A stretch of 64,000 bases of DNA, taken from assembly GCA_003216035.1 (NCBI GenBank), contig QCJM01000004.1:23674-87673 (forward strand), written 5' to 3'. Each line of letters starts with the position of its first letter. Positions within the stretch are counted from its first letter, which is position 1. Made by a program: the position numbers and the translations under genes. Below are positions 18,908 to 29,618 of the stretch, in pieces. The notes under the pieces were generated by a model that saw only the letters and a list, made by a program, of their open reading frames with translations, did no database searches and had not been told where the DNA came from. The DNA is from Prochlorococcus sp. AG-409-B13. GTDB taxonomy: Bacteria; Cyanobacteriota; Cyanobacteriia; PCC-6307; Cyanobiaceae.

Positions 18908-19324
18908 TTGATTTCCGTGAATAGAAATGTATCTGAAGCAAAAGCCCCTTTGTATGGGGAGCGTGCGATTTCAGAGGCTCAGCTTATTTGCTTTGAGAAT
19001 CCCAATGCTTCTCGACCCTATGAGATCTCTATAGAATTGCCTGAGTTCACTTGCCTATGCCCTTTCTCTGGGTATCCTGATTTCGCTGTTATTCGTTTGT
19101 TATATCAACCAAACCAAATGGTTTTGGAATTAAAAGCGATCAAGTTGTATATCAATAGTTATCGTGATCGGAAAATTTCTCATGAAGAGGCTGCTAACAA
19201 AATTCTTGATGATTTAGTACAAGCTTGTGCTCCCAGTTGGATGCAAATTGAAGCTGATTTTAATCCTAGAGGAAATGTTCATATGGTTGTTCGTATAAGT
19301 CATGGAGCTAAGAATATTTGTTGA
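18908..19324 (+). CDS. queF: NADPH-dependent 7-cyano-7-deazaguanine reductase (QueF)
   Basis: QueF reduces the nitrile preQ0 to preQ1 in queuosine biosynthesis. The 138-residue, single-domain form shows [16 protein letters not shown], with the catalytic Cys and the following Asp, and [17 protein letters not shown], the QueF NADPH/substrate motif. The start is uncertain: a TTG at 18908 or a GTG three codons later, the former preceded by AAAGGGA. It converges on ccsB, 10 bases away. Confidence 0.93.
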   Translation: MISVNRNVSEAKAPLYGERAISEAQLICFENPNASRPYEISIELPEFTCLCPFSGYPDFAVIRLLYQPNQMVLELKAIKLYINSYRDRKISHEEAANKILDDLVQACAPSWMQIEADFNPRGNVHMVVRISHGAKNIC

Positions 19325-19334
19325 ATATACTTAG

Positions 19335-20627
19335 CTATTCCTTGGGAATTGTTGATAGGATTTGTGGTAGCTCTTTGGCTAAGCCCGTGAGGCTACGATT
19401 GCATAAGCCACCAATATGAATAGAAGTTGTATTTGTTTCTGAAAGTGCCCAAATTTGTTTGGTTGCAAGAATGCTTAAACCTCCTCCTAATAAAGTAATT
19501 GCGAATCCTGTATATACAAGAGGTACCCCAGGATCACGTTTAAGAAGTAGACCGCTTGAAGACATAACTTCGCTTACTTTTAATTCCATACCTTTTACTT
19601 CCTTGCTCCCTCCAGCTGGCCTTAGACTTGTTAAGAGATTGCCTTGAGAATCAAAAATATCTATAGGTCCTTTTTCATTTGAAAGTGTCATTAGAATAGG
19701 GTCTTCTCCTTTTGAAGTCGTAGGTAGCGCGATACCCCAGACTTGTTCTCCTAGCTCTGGAAAGTTAGTTAATGGAAGTTGAAGCTTTGTATTTTCTCCT
19801 AGTTGTAAAGTTATTGCTTCAAGTGACCAATCTGCCTGATAAATAGTCACCCCTTTAAATCTTAAGGGGTGATTAACACTAACTTCCTTTAGAAGTGAAG
19901 AGGTTTGTTTTGGCTCATGAAGCTCAAGCTTTGAGCGAAACTGTTCAGTTCTCCCCGCTGGATCACGTTCAATATTAAAATCTGTTAGTTTAATTCTTAA
20001 TTGACTTACACCTTCTCTATCAATTAGGTCGAAAGATCCACCAGGAGCTAGGAATTGTTCTATGCGTTGTCCTCCAAGTGCTCCCCATGCTGCACCAAGC
20101 ATTAATAAAACTATGCCGATATGAACTAGAGGGGGGCCAGCGCGACCAATCACCCCTTTTCGAGCAGCAAGCCTCCCAGGTTTCTGTAATACTTGCCAAC
20201 CTTGATTCTGAAGATGATTGGCTAAATTATTTAACCAATCTTTTGTTTTGCTGGTAGATATTGTCTCTGCAATTGAGAGATTACTTAGTTGATGTACTTC
20301 TTTATAATCAGTCCAGCGCATTGCTGAACGTAATGAAGGCCATTGCCTTCTCCATGTGCAAAGCATTAAGGCTATCCCAAGCCAATTAAGTAAAGCAAGA
20401 AACCAACTGCTGGAATAGACATGGTCAAATTGTAATTTCAGTAAAACTTCTCCACTGATGAATCCAAGCCATGGATGATCATTATTGTAAGCAGAAAGAT
20501 AATTATTGTTAGGTTCATTTTGCGGAATTATTGTGCCAATTGCACTTGCTATGGCAATAAAAATTAGCAGTGAGATGGCAAATTTTAGACTTGATAGCCC
20601 ATTGACCATTCTCCGGAAAATATACAT
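19335..20627 (-). CDS. ccsB: System II cytochrome c biogenesis protein Ccs1/CcsB (ResB family)
   Basis: A 430-residue membrane protein with helices near residues 17-35 (FAISLLIFIAIASAIGTIIP), 75-92, 165-185 and a last one near 370-390 (VYTGFAITLLGGGLSIL). A large periplasmic domain lies between the third and the last. This matches Ccs1/ResB, which with CcsA delivers and attaches heme to apocytochromes c for cytochromes b6f and c6. It lies 3 bases downstream of ccdA on the same strand, so the two form one maturation unit. Confidence 0.9.
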   Translation of the reverse strand: MYIFRRMVNGLSSLKFAISLLIFIAIASAIGTIIPQNEPNNNYLSAYNNDHPWLGFISGEVLLKLQFDHVYSSSWFLALLNWLGIALMLCTWRRQWPSLRSAMRWTDYKEVHQLSNLSIAETISTSKTKDWLNNLANHLQNQGWQVLQKPGRLAARKGVIGRAGPPLVHIGIVLLMLGAAWGALGGQRIEQFLAPGGSFDLIDREGVSQLRIKLTDFNIERDPAGRTEQFRSKLELHEPKQTSSLLKEVSVNHPLRFKGVTIYQADWSLEAITLQLGENTKLQLPLTNFPELGEQVWGIALPTTSKGEDPILMTLSNEKGPIDIFDSQGNLLTSLRPAGGSKEVKGMELKVSEVMSSSGLLLKRDPGVPLVYTGFAITLLGGGLSILATKQIWALSETNTTSIHIGGLCNRSLTGLAKELPQILSTIPKE

Positions 20628-20630
20628 TAG

Positions 20631-21350
20631 TCAGATCCAGCGAGCTAAAAGACTTAAGACACCAGTTGTCAGTAAAATTGTTCCACTTACAGGAGGAATC
20701 CATCTTGAAAATGGTCGAAGGCCCAAAATTTTTGGAATGCTTGCGGCGGCTGTTCCAGCAATAATTAGTGGGATGACTTGCCCGGTTCCAAAGAACCCCA
20801 AAAGCAAAATCCCAATCAGCAGACTTCCACTTTGAGCAATCCACCCAAGGAGAACAGCTAAGACAGGTGTCGTGCAAGGTGAGGCAGCTAAGCCAAAAGC
20901 TACTCCAGCTGCTAATGGAGCCAATGGTGGAGGAACTTTTTTTTGCAAGAAATTTGGGTTAGGACCTTGAGGTAGAGGGATCTTGAGAAATCCCAGAAGA
21001 TTTAGGCCCATTAAAATTGCTATTACGGCCACAAATGTGGGAATAAATAAAGGCACTTGCCCATAAATTTGGCCTATTAGGCCACTAATGCTGCCAAGCA
21101 TTACTAGCGATAGGACAATTCCGCCGCAGAATGTCAAGCTGCGGTTAATTGGACTTTGTCTGTCTTCAAAGCCTGCTAGATAGGCCACTGTTACTGGTAG
21201 TAGCGATAAAGAGCATGGCCCAAGGCTGGTAAGTAATCCAGCGCAAAAGACTATTAATAGGGTTAATGGCCCTGGGTGGCTTAGTCCGTTAGTAAGTAGT
21301 TGCTCGCTGCTGCGTGCTAAATCAGCTAGGGCTAGAGCCAGAGAATCGAT
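20631..21350 (-). CDS. ccdA: Thiol:disulfide transporter CcdA (start codon non-canonical or lost)
   Basis: CcdA passes reducing power across the membrane to keep apocytochrome c cysteines reduced. The frame encodes LLTSLGPCSLSLLPVTVAYLAG, the first helix with its redox Cys, and later GLAASPCTTPVLAVLLG with the second. The first canonical start downstream is a GTG at 21188, which would delete the first helix and Cys. The frame is open back to a TAA at 21378-21380, with only ATC, ATA or CTG available. An ATC at 21350 preceded by AAAGG at about 8 bases is my best guess. The 20631 end is 3 bases from ccsB. Confidence 0.8.
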   Translation of the reverse strand: MDSLALALADLARSSEQLLTNGLSHPGPLTLLIVFCAGLLTSLGPCSLSLLPVTVAYLAGFEDRQSPINRSLTFCGGIVLSLVMLGSISGLIGQIYGQVPLFIPTFVAVIAILMGLNLLGFLKIPLPQGPNPNFLQKKVPPPLAPLAAGVAFGLAASPCTTPVLAVLLGWIAQSGSLLIGILLLGFFGTGQVIPLIIAGTAAASIPKILGLRPFSRWIPPVSGTILLTTGVLSLLARWI

Positions 21351-21386
21351 GGTAGATACCTTTGTGGGTTTGATTATTTACCCTAT

Positions 21387-22625
21387 CTACCTACGTAACT
21401 TATGTAATTTGATTCCACCAAGAAGATCCGTGGATTCCAGTGAACAGCGAATAAGTAAGCCTGAAAGCAGAAGACTTGCAAGGAGTGAATTCCCTCCATA
21501 GCTAACCATTGGAAATGGTAGGCCTGTTGTTGGCATTGCACCTGAAGCGACTGCGACATTCATGATTGCTTGACCAACTAAAAGGGTGCTGCAGCCGATT
21601 GCTACTAGCTTTGCTTGGTTGCTTTGACACCCAAGTGCAACTCGTAGGCCTAAAAAGGCAAAAAGCATTAAAAGCATTAAAAGCATTAACGAGCCAACGA
21701 AGCCGAATTCCTCTGCAAAGACTGCATAAATAAAGTCTGTACTTTGAATTGGTAAATATTGAAGTTTTTGAGTAGATAAACCATATCCTTCGCCTAACCA
21801 TCCACCTGAGCCGATTGCTAAAAGACTTTGAATTAATTGGTACCCATGCCCTTGGGGATCTTCCCAAGGATTAAGAAATGAGATTACTCTGAGCTTTTGA
21901 TATTGATTGAGCAGAATACTTATTGTGCCCAGCAGTGCACCTGAAAATGCTGTTGTAATTAGAGTGAGGTATCTCACTCCAGAGGCAAGAGCTATAAGCC
22001 AAAGCAAAATGCCTGTTAGAGCAGCTGTACTCAAGTTTGGTTGCCTTAATATTAGAATTAATAGACTGGTAAACATTACTAGCCAGAAGATTTTTTGATC
22101 TGAACTGATTCGCTTCCAGTGTGCAAATAGATTTGCTGCTTGCAGCACTACAAATGGCTTAACTAATTCAGAAGGTTGTATTTGAAAAGGTCCGACAATG
22201 AGCCAACGACTGGCACCATTTACTGTGGCTCCAACAATCATTGTCAACCCTACTAGTAAACATCCAAGGAATAGGCATGGCCCTGCTAACCTCAGCCATC
22301 GCCTTAGATTTGTAGAGATAGCTAGGTATAAAATACTCCAACTTGCAATCAGCCATATTAGCTGCCGTTTTATGTAATAGGCCCCGTCTCCCATCTCTCT
22401 ACTGGCGACCCACCAGCTGGCTGAGCCAAGTACAAAGAGACCAGCTAAGCACCAAAAACCTATTAATGTTAAAAGTAGGCGCGCCTCTGCTGGCCAAAGT
22501 TCCCACGGGAGAGGAAGAAGACTTTGCCAAAAAGAATCCTGACATTGCTTTTTTGCAATATGCCTAACTGAGGTTTTTTCCCGTAGTTGGTGATTATCTT
22601 GTGTAATTACGGGGGGACAGCTCAA
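21387..22625 (-). CDS. ftsW: FtsW/RodA/SpoVE family peptidoglycan glycosyltransferase
   Basis: A 412-residue polytopic protein with about ten helices and SEDS motifs: VNGASRWLIVGPFQIQPSEL, NPWEDPQGHGYQLIQSLLAIGSGG, STDFIYAVFAEEFGFVG and TGLPFPMVSYGGNSLLASLL. SEDS proteins polymerise lipid II; FtsW serves division and RodA elongation. The FtsW reading is favoured but not proved. The furthest upstream start is a TTG at 22625 and a later start is possible. It lies 37 bases upstream of the likely ccdA start on the same strand. Confidence 0.88.
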   Translation of the reverse strand: MSCPPVITQDNHQLREKTSVRHIAKKQCQDSFWQSLLPLPWELWPAEARLLLTLIGFWCLAGLFVLGSASWWVASREMGDGAYYIKRQLIWLIASWSILYLAISTNLRRWLRLAGPCLFLGCLLVGLTMIVGATVNGASRWLIVGPFQIQPSELVKPFVVLQAANLFAHWKRISSDQKIFWLVMFTSLLILILRQPNLSTAALTGILLWLIALASGVRYLTLITTAFSGALLGTISILLNQYQKLRVISFLNPWEDPQGHGYQLIQSLLAIGSGGWLGEGYGLSTQKLQYLPIQSTDFIYAVFAEEFGFVGSLMLLMLLMLFAFLGLRVALGCQSNQAKLVAIGCSTLLVGQAIMNVAVASGAMPTTGLPFPMVSYGGNSLLASLLLSGLLIRCSLESTDLLGGIKLHKLRR

Positions 22626-23012
22626 TTGATGAGATTCGAAAATATCCCTATTGAGCCGTCTAAAAGGGTGTTTGCCAAGCCTTACAAAGGGAGAAAGGCC
22701 CTTTTTAAGGTTTAAATGAACATTTGGCTTGGATTATGTTCTTATTTCTTTGCCGTTCCTTGTTAGAACATGGTTTAGTCAGCTTCTTGAAAGTAAGATA
22801 TTGATGGAAAGAAAGAATTAATATTGCTACTTACTCTTAGCATGTAGACATGCTGCAAAAATGAGATTGTCTATTTGAGATATTGATTCCATTGGTTGAA
22901 ATCTTTGATAAAGATCTTATCCAAATAGAAATCTTCAATCTTATGAAACGTATTAAAAGATGGATTTTTGGCCAGAGATTTCTTGGGAATACTTCTGAAA
23001 CTTTTAACTTAT
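22626..23012. other. Intergenic region between ftsW and a small minus-strand ORF
   Basis: About 390 bases with no convincing gene. Visible elements are a hairpin followed by a T-run (22686-22706), a 16-base palindrome AGCATGTAGACATGCT at 22839-22854, and a 28-codon basic ORF from an ATG at 22943 that I do not accept as a gene. The region must hold promoters for ftsW and perhaps for atpI. Confidence 0.5.
22686..22706 (+). terminator. Intrinsic-terminator-like hairpin with no obvious upstream gene
   Basis: AAAGGG and CCCTTT pair around the loop AGAAAGG and are followed by further T's on the plus strand. Reading plus-ward there is no protein gene immediately before it, since ftsW runs the other way. 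It could end a short RNA or block antisense transcription. On the minus strand no T-run follows. Confidence 0.4.
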
Positions 23013-23210
23013 TTAAGTTTTTTGTTTGAATCGGCGAAGCGCATCTTGATTTGGAAACGAATCTCCAAGATGAAAGATTGTGAGGTCAATGCTTGTTAGA
23101 CATATCTCTGCATACCTCGTTGTTGCTCTTGAGACGTAGCACTTAAAAGTTCGTGATTGGTTCATAGGCAAGCTAATTGCTAGATCAGCCGATTTTATTC
23201 CTTTCTGCAT
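23013..23210 (-). CDS. Small hypothetical protein
   Basis: A 65-codon ORF starting with ATG and ending FPNQDALRRFKQKT. The composition is protein-like: mixed charge, three Cys and no low-complexity run. It is divergent from the atp operon with only 57 bases between the two starts. No Shine-Dalgarno sequence and no recognised domain. It may be a real lineage-specific gene or chance. Confidence 0.4.
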   Translation of the reverse strand: MQKGIKSADLAISLPMNQSRTFKCYVSRATTRYAEICLTSIDLTIFHLGDSFPNQDALRRFKQKT

Positions 23211-23267
23211 GTTGAATTGACTGCATGATAGATTCCGCGGGCCTTTACACAGAGAGCCTCGGAGCCC

Positions 23268-23744
23268 TTGCTGGCATCCCCGCTGCTCCAGCCTGAAAAC
23301 GACTCTCCAAAGGAGGGCACCTTTGGCCTGGAAACATCTATGGAGACCGGTTCAAGTTCCGAGACCCTTCTGAATCTTGATTCTTCAGGGGAGTCCTCTT
23401 CGACTTCCCTTGATGAATATGTGCAGCTTCAGCGGCGCATATTTCATACAACTTTGATTGTCTCCGTATTTGCGGTTTCAATTTCAGCCTTTTTCTTTCC
23501 GCTTCAGACCTCCATCAGTTTGCTGGTAGGTGCCTTATCTGGAGTTCTCTACTTGCGACTACTAGCTCGCAGTATTGGGAGACTTGGCAAAAGTTCGAAG
23601 GCAGTAAGCAAGATTCAGTTGGTTATACCGGTATTGCTCTTGCTGGCTGTTGCAAAACTTCCTCAGCTTGATTTGATACCAGCCTTGTTGGGCTTTTTGC
23701 TTTACAAGCCTTCTCTGATTATTCAGTCGCTGCTCGAGTCTTGA
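23268..23744 (+). CDS. atpI: ATP synthase protein I (AtpI)
   Basis: The product has a Ser/Thr/Glu-rich N-terminal half, then LDEYVQLQRRIFHTTLIVSV and membrane helices near residues 60-90 and 115-150 (IPVLLLLAVAKLPQLDLIPALLGFLL). This fits the AtpI family, which assists c-ring assembly and is the usual first gene of cyanobacterial atp operons. The start is uncertain: a TTG at 23268 or the Met at 23340, closer to the conserved part. It leads directly into atpB. Confidence 0.8.
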   Translation: MLASPLLQPENDSPKEGTFGLETSMETGSSSETLLNLDSSGESSSTSLDEYVQLQRRIFHTTLIVSVFAVSISAFFFPLQTSISLLVGALSGVLYLRLLARSIGRLGKSSKAVSKIQLVIPVLLLLAVAKLPQLDLIPALLGFLLYKPSLIIQSLLES

Positions 23745-23830
23745 ACACGATCAGAGACTGTTAATCAAATTTGCCGGTTAGCCGGTGTCACTTAATTCTG
23801 TCGCATTAGCGACTCCGAACTTCAAGCCCA

Positions 23831-24556
23831 ATGGGTTTCTTTCCATTTGTTTTTCCCTTTGCCGAATTAGAGGTGGGTCAACACCTTTATTGGCAATTAG
23901 GGAATTTAAGAATTCACGGTCAGGTCTTTATGACTTCCTGGATTGTGATAGGTGCTTTGCTTGCCCTTGTGGTGATAGGCACCAAAAAGATGGAACGAGA
24001 TCCACGAGGGGTTCAGAACCTTTTGGAGTTTCTTTGGGATTACATCCGTGACTTGGCTCGTACTCAGATTGGGGAAAAGGTTTATCGGGATTGGATGCCT
24101 TTTATTGGAACTCTATTCCTGTTTATCTTTGTCAGCAACTGGGGAGGAGCACTTGTCCCTTGGAGGTTGATTCACCTTCCTAGCGGGGAATTAGGCGCTC
24201 CTACTGCTGATATCAATACAACTGTGGCCTTGGCTCTGTTGGTATCACTTTCTTATTTCTATGCCGGACTTAGTAATAAGGGCTTGCGTTATTTCGAGTA
24301 TTACGTTCATCCGACTCCGATAATGCTGCCTTTCAAGATCGTTGAGGACTTTACAAAGCCACTCTCCCTTTCATTTCGTCTTTTCGGGAACATCCTGGCT
24401 GATGAATTGGTTGTGGCAGTTTTGGTTTTCCTTGTGCCTCTCGTTCTTCCTGTTCCGGTAATGTTCCTTGGCCTTTTCACAAGTGCTATTCAGGCTTTGA
24501 TTTTCGCCACGCTTGCCGCTTATTACATCGGTGAAGCTGTCGAAGAACATCATTGA
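23831..24556 (+). CDS. atpB: ATP synthase F0 subunit a (AtpB)
   Basis: Subunit a forms the proton half-channels against the c-ring. The 241-residue protein starts [20 protein letters not shown] and shows the membrane motifs [33 protein letters not shown] and [20 protein letters not shown] with the essential Arg. It ends [15 protein letters not shown]. It is the second gene of the operon, followed by a 177-base spacer before atpE. Confidence 0.97.
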   Translation: MGFFPFVFPFAELEVGQHLYWQLGNLRIHGQVFMTSWIVIGALLALVVIGTKKMERDPRGVQNLLEFLWDYIRDLARTQIGEKVYRDWMPFIGTLFLFIFVSNWGGALVPWRLIHLPSGELGAPTADINTTVALALLVSLSYFYAGLSNKGLRYFEYYVHPTPIMLPFKIVEDFTKPLSLSFRLFGNILADELVVAVLVFLVPLVLPVPVMFLGLFTSAIQALIFATLAAYYIGEAVEEHH

Positions 24557-24679
24557 TCAAATTTTTTCTAGTCAGGGCCTAACCAATGCTCTGGCAAAAT
24601 CCTTGCGCGTAGGTCGGGATTTATCCTGGCCCATCTCTAGATCTATGAGATGTCCCCGCCGCAGGTATAAACTCCCGGG

Positions 24680-24689
24680 CCCCCCCCCC
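24680..24689. repeat. Ten-C homopolymer in the atpB-atpE spacer
   Basis: The spacer carries CCCGGG followed by a run of ten C's, striking in AT-rich DNA. It is followed 10 bases later by the palindrome GCGCTTCTTAAGCGC (24699-24713), just before the atpE start at 24734. The two could form leader structure or a processing site that raises expression of the multicopy c subunit. The run could also be an assembly-sensitive tract. Confidence 0.6.
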
Positions 24690-24709
24690 TCCCTATCCGC
24701 GCTTCTTAA

Positions 24710-24982
<273 letters not shown>

Positions 24983-25127
24983 TAAATAACAGGGCAGGAG
25001 ATTGAATCTCTTAATTCAAGTCAGTTTTCTTTGAAGTGTTTATCAATGCTTCTTTATTTGACTACTGACCTCCTGCTTTCAGTTTTGCCTTTTTGGGCAA
25101 TGTTTCAACTGCACTTCCCCCTTCCAC

Positions 25128-25589
25128 ATGACCACCTTGCTCCTATTCGGTGCTACTGAGGGAGGTCTCTTTGACTTCGATGCCACCCTTCCGCTTATGG
25201 CGGTTCAGGTTGTTCTCCTCACCTTCATCCTTAATGCTCTTTTCTTCAAGCCCGTTGGCCGGGTGGTTGAGGAAAGAGAGGCCTACGTAACTACAAGCAG
25301 AGCTGACGCTAAGCAGAAGCTTGCTCAAGTAGAGAAGCTCGAGAAAGAATTAAGGGATCAACTTAAAGAGGCCCGAAATTCTGCACAAAAGGTGATCGAA
25401 GAGGCCGAAAAAGATTCAGATCAGCTTTATAGAGAAGCCTTGGCTTTGGCGACAGCTGAAGCTAATGCTTCAAGGGAGCATGCAAGGCGTGAAATTGATT
25501 CACAAAGGGATGCAGCCCTTAATCAGCTCAAAGCTGATTCAGACAAGCTTGGTGATCTGATTGTTGAAAGACTTCTTGCTGCCAAATGA
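25128..25589 (+). CDS. atpF': ATP synthase F0 subunit b' (AtpF')
   Basis: The 153-residue b' subunit has an N-terminal membrane helix ([20 protein letters not shown]) and then a long charged coiled coil ([25 protein letters not shown] and onward). Photosynthetic organisms use a b/b' heterodimer as the peripheral stalk. The stop overlaps the atpF start by 4 bases (ATGA). Cyanobacterial papers often name this gene atpG. Confidence 0.95.
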   Translation: MTTLLLFGATEGGLFDFDATLPLMAVQVVLLTFILNALFFKPVGRVVEEREAYVTTSRADAKQKLAQVEKLEKELRDQLKEARNSAQKVIEEAEKDSDQLYREALALATAEANASREHARREIDSQRDAALNQLKADSDKLGDLIVERLLAAK

Positions 25590-26101
25590 CTTTCCCTTTT
25601 ATTCTCGCGACAGAAGGTTTTGGCTTGAATCTCAATTTATTTGAGACCAATGTCATAAATCTCTCAGTTGTGATTTTTGGCTTGTATAAATTTCTGCCTA
25701 GTTTCTTGGGAGGAATTCTTGAAAGACGCCGTGCAGCCATCTTGGTTGATTTAAAGGATGCTGAAGAGCGTCTGGCAGAAGCCACAAAATCTCTTGCTGA
25801 TGCTCAAGCAGATTTAGCAGCGGCTGAAGATAAAGCTTCAAAGATTCGCAAGGACTGCAAGTCTCGTGCGGAGGCAATTCGTTTGGAGAGCGAAAAACGT
25901 ACCGTTGAAGAGATGGCTCGAATTAAACAGGGTGCTGCTTCAGATCTCAATGCAGAAGCTGCAAGAGTTAGTGCCCAGTTGCGCCGTGAAGCTGCTCAAT
26001 TGGCAATTGAAAAAGCGTTGGCTGTTCTTCCAAGCAAGCTTAATAAAAAAAATCAGTCAGCTTTCTTGAGCCAATCCATTAAAAACATGGAGGCATCCTG
26101 A
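25586..26101 (+). CDS. atpF: ATP synthase F0 subunit b (AtpF)
   Basis: The 171-residue b subunit has an N-terminal hydrophobic part ([20 protein letters not shown]), the [19 protein letters not shown] start of the stalk coil, and a long amphipathic helix to the end. It pairs with b' to hold the F1 head. It begins in an ATGA overlap with atpF' and ends in a TGATG overlap with atpH, so the three genes are translationally coupled. Confidence 0.95.
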   Translation: MTFPFILATEGFGLNLNLFETNVINLSVVIFGLYKFLPSFLGGILERRRAAILVDLKDAEERLAEATKSLADAQADLAAAEDKASKIRKDCKSRAEAIRLESEKRTVEEMARIKQGAASDLNAEAARVSAQLRREAAQLAIEKALAVLPSKLNKKNQSAFLSQSIKNMEAS

Positions 26102-26649
26102 TGCCATTACTAAATACCATTACTACTCCTTACGCAGAAGCTTTTTTGCAAGTTGCTTCCAGTCGCAAGGAAGTTGATCAAGTCATTGAACAGGCAAAGG
26201 TTGTTCTTGATTTATGGAATAACTGTCCTGAATTTAGTGATGCGATGGCCTCTCCAGTGCTTGAAGTGGCTTCAAAGAAAAGTGCCCTTGAAAAGCTTTT
26301 TGCTGATCAAGTAACTCCTTCTTTCTTAAACCTTTTGAGGTTGTTAGCAGATCGTCAACGTATTGGATTGCTGGATGCAGTGCTTGAACGTTTGCTAGAG
26401 CTCTATAGAGAGCAACGCAATATCGCTCTTGCCACTGTCACCTCGGCTTCTGAGTTGAATGAAGATCAACAATCAGATCTTCTAAAGAAGATCCAGTCTG
26501 TCGCTGGTACTGACAAGCTAGAGCTCAACCTTAAAGTTGATCCAGCCTTGATTGGCGGTTTCGTTGTCAGTGTCGGTTCCAAAGTTATAGATGCAAGCCT
26601 CGCTGGGCAGGTTCGGCGTCTAGGACTTTCGCTGGCCAAGGTGAGCTAG
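26101..26649 (+). CDS. atpH: ATP synthase F1 subunit delta (AtpH)
   Basis: The 182-residue delta (OSCP) subunit links the b/b' stalk to the top of the alpha3beta3 head. It shows ITTPYAEAFLQVA, LNLLRLLADRQRIGLLDAVLERL and the C-terminal signature VDPALIGGFVVSVGSKVIDASL. It follows atpF by overlap and precedes atpA by 58 bases. It is called atpD in plastid nomenclature. Confidence 0.95.
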   Translation: MPLLNTITTPYAEAFLQVASSRKEVDQVIEQAKVVLDLWNNCPEFSDAMASPVLEVASKKSALEKLFADQVTPSFLNLLRLLADRQRIGLLDAVLERLLELYREQRNIALATVTSASELNEDQQSDLLKKIQSVAGTDKLELNLKVDPALIGGFVVSVGSKVIDASLAGQVRRLGLSLAKVS

Positions 26650-26674
26650 CAACCTTCCTGACTTCCTCACTTAA

Positions 26675-28225
<1,551 letters not shown>

Positions 28226-28254
28226 TTTAAAGGTTATTCCGGAGAAAATTACCA

Positions 28255-29205
28255 ATGGCCAATCTTAAGGACATTCGAGACAGGATTGTCTCTGTAAAGA
28301 ACACACGAAAGATCACTGAAGCGATGAGACTTGTTGCTGCAGCAAAAGTCCGCCGTGCCCAGGAGCAGGTATTGCGAAGTCGTCCCTTCGCTGACCGATT
28401 GGCTCGTGTTTTAGAGAATATTCAATCTCGAATGCGTTTCGAGATTGCAGATTCTCCTTTATTGAAGAATAGAGATGTAAGCAAAATCACACTTCTAGCA
28501 GTAACGGGTGATAGGGGATTGTGTGGTGGTTATAACTCCAACATTATTAAAAGAACTGAGCAACGGTATGCGGAGTTGAAAGGGCAAGGCTTCAACCCTG
28601 ATCTTGTTTTGATTGGTCGTAAAGCTATTTCTTATTTCCAGAATCGCTCAAGTCAGTATTCCATTCGTGCAACTTTTATGGACTTAGAGCAAGTCCCTAC
28701 ATCAGTTGATGCAGAGTCAATTACAAGCGAAGTTTTGGCCGAGTTCCTTTCGCAAAGCACCGATAGGGTTGAAATGATTTATACGAAATTCATTAATCTT
28801 GTTAGTTGTAATCCTGTGGTGCAGACATTACTCCCTCTGGACCCTCAAGGTATTGCAGAAGCTGATGATGAGATCTTTAGGCTTACTACTAAGGATAGTC
28901 GCCTAACTATTGAGAAGGGAGTTGGACCTGCTAATCAGCAGCCCCCTCTACCTTCGGATATTGTTTTTGAACAGAGTCCTGAGCAATTGTTGGATGCACT
29001 ATTGCCTCTTTATCTCCAGAACCAACTTTTGCGTGCACTACAAGAATCGGCTGCTTCTGAATTGGCCAGCAGAATGACTGCGATGAATAATGCCAGCGAT
29101 AATGCTAAGGAACTTGCGAAGACCTTAACTCTTGATTACAACAAAGCACGTCAAGCAGCGATTACTCAAGAGATCTTGGAAGTTGTAGGTGGTTCTTGCG
29201 CATAG
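28255..29205 (+). CDS. atpG: ATP synthase F1 subunit gamma (AtpG)
   Basis: The 316-residue gamma subunit is the rotor shaft. It starts with [20 protein letters not shown] and contains [19 protein letters not shown] cyanobacteria-type insertion lies around residues 195-230, longer than in non-photosynthetic bacteria. The end ([17 protein letters not shown] and the Ile/Glu tail) is typical. The beta and epsilon genes lie about 11 kb away on the opposite strand. It is named atpC in cyanobacterial literature. Confidence 0.97.
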   Translation: MANLKDIRDRIVSVKNTRKITEAMRLVAAAKVRRAQEQVLRSRPFADRLARVLENIQSRMRFEIADSPLLKNRDVSKITLLAVTGDRGLCGGYNSNIIKRTEQRYAELKGQGFNPDLVLIGRKAISYFQNRSSQYSIRATFMDLEQVPTSVDAESITSEVLAEFLSQSTDRVEMIYTKFINLVSCNPVVQTLLPLDPQGIAEADDEIFRLTTKDSRLTIEKGVGPANQQPPLPSDIVFEQSPEQLLDALLPLYLQNQLLRALQESAASELASRMTAMNNASDNAKELAKTLTLDYNKARQAAITQEILEVVGGSCA

Positions 29206-29279
29206 TTTTTAAATAAATCTGTTCTGTTTAAAGGGGTTCGTATAAAAGGTTTTTTATGGCATGTTGATTTGAGTTTCCT

Positions 29280-29296
29280 AAAAAAAAGTTTTTTTT
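29280..29296. other. A8-G-T8 palindrome in the atpG-hypothetical spacer
   Basis: Eight A's, one G and eight T's form a perfect odd-centred palindrome in the 116-base gap after the gamma gene. On RNA it could be a weak stem; on DNA it is a strong bend. It lies 26 bases upstream of the next gene, so a promoter or mRNA-end role is possible. Confidence 0.4.
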
Positions 29297-29321
29297 ATAT
29301 TTGGTTTTACTTATTTAAGGC

Positions 29322-29618
29322 ATGCAAAGAATGCCATTGTCTCCGAAAGGGGAGAGCATTAGCTTTATAAAAATAGTGAGGCAACTATCAGAAGTGAGAT
29401 TGAAGGTTATTCAACTTTATTTAGAATGGCCTGCCGATTTATCTTTGGCAGATCTCAGGCTATGGATTCTTACTGAATTAAAGAAACAGGGTGATCCATT
29501 GCGATGGGCTATTACTACTATCAATCCTGCTCAGGTAAATGAAAGTGGAAAGCAATTGAAAATCGAAGCAGTTGTCATGATTCCTGGAACATCGGGTTTG
29601 GATAGTGATGATGAGTAG
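29322..29618 (+). CDS. Hypothetical protein preceding DUF3326 gene
   Basis: A 98-residue protein with an alternating hydrophobic N-terminal part (IVRQLSEVRLKVIQLYLEWP), then LADLRLWILTELKKQGDPLRWAI, and a beta-like end with an acidic tail. The start is the ATG at 29322 or the ATG three codons later. Its stop overlaps the start of the DUF3326 gene (11-base overlap), so the two are probably coupled. No known domain is recognised. Confidence 0.65.
   Translation: MQRMPLSPKGESISFIKIVRQLSEVRLKVIQLYLEWPADLSLADLRLWILTELKKQGDPLRWAITTINPAQVNESGKQLKIEAVVMIPGTSGLDSDDE

Noticed and set aside
18756..18941. 61-codon minus-strand ORF before queF
   Set aside because: Low-complexity charged text overlapping the queF start; no sign of coding.
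22943..23029. 28-residue basic ORF in the ftsW-atpI gap
   Set aside because: Too short, no ribosome-binding site, overlaps the end of the minus-strand ORF at 23013, and nothing supports translation.
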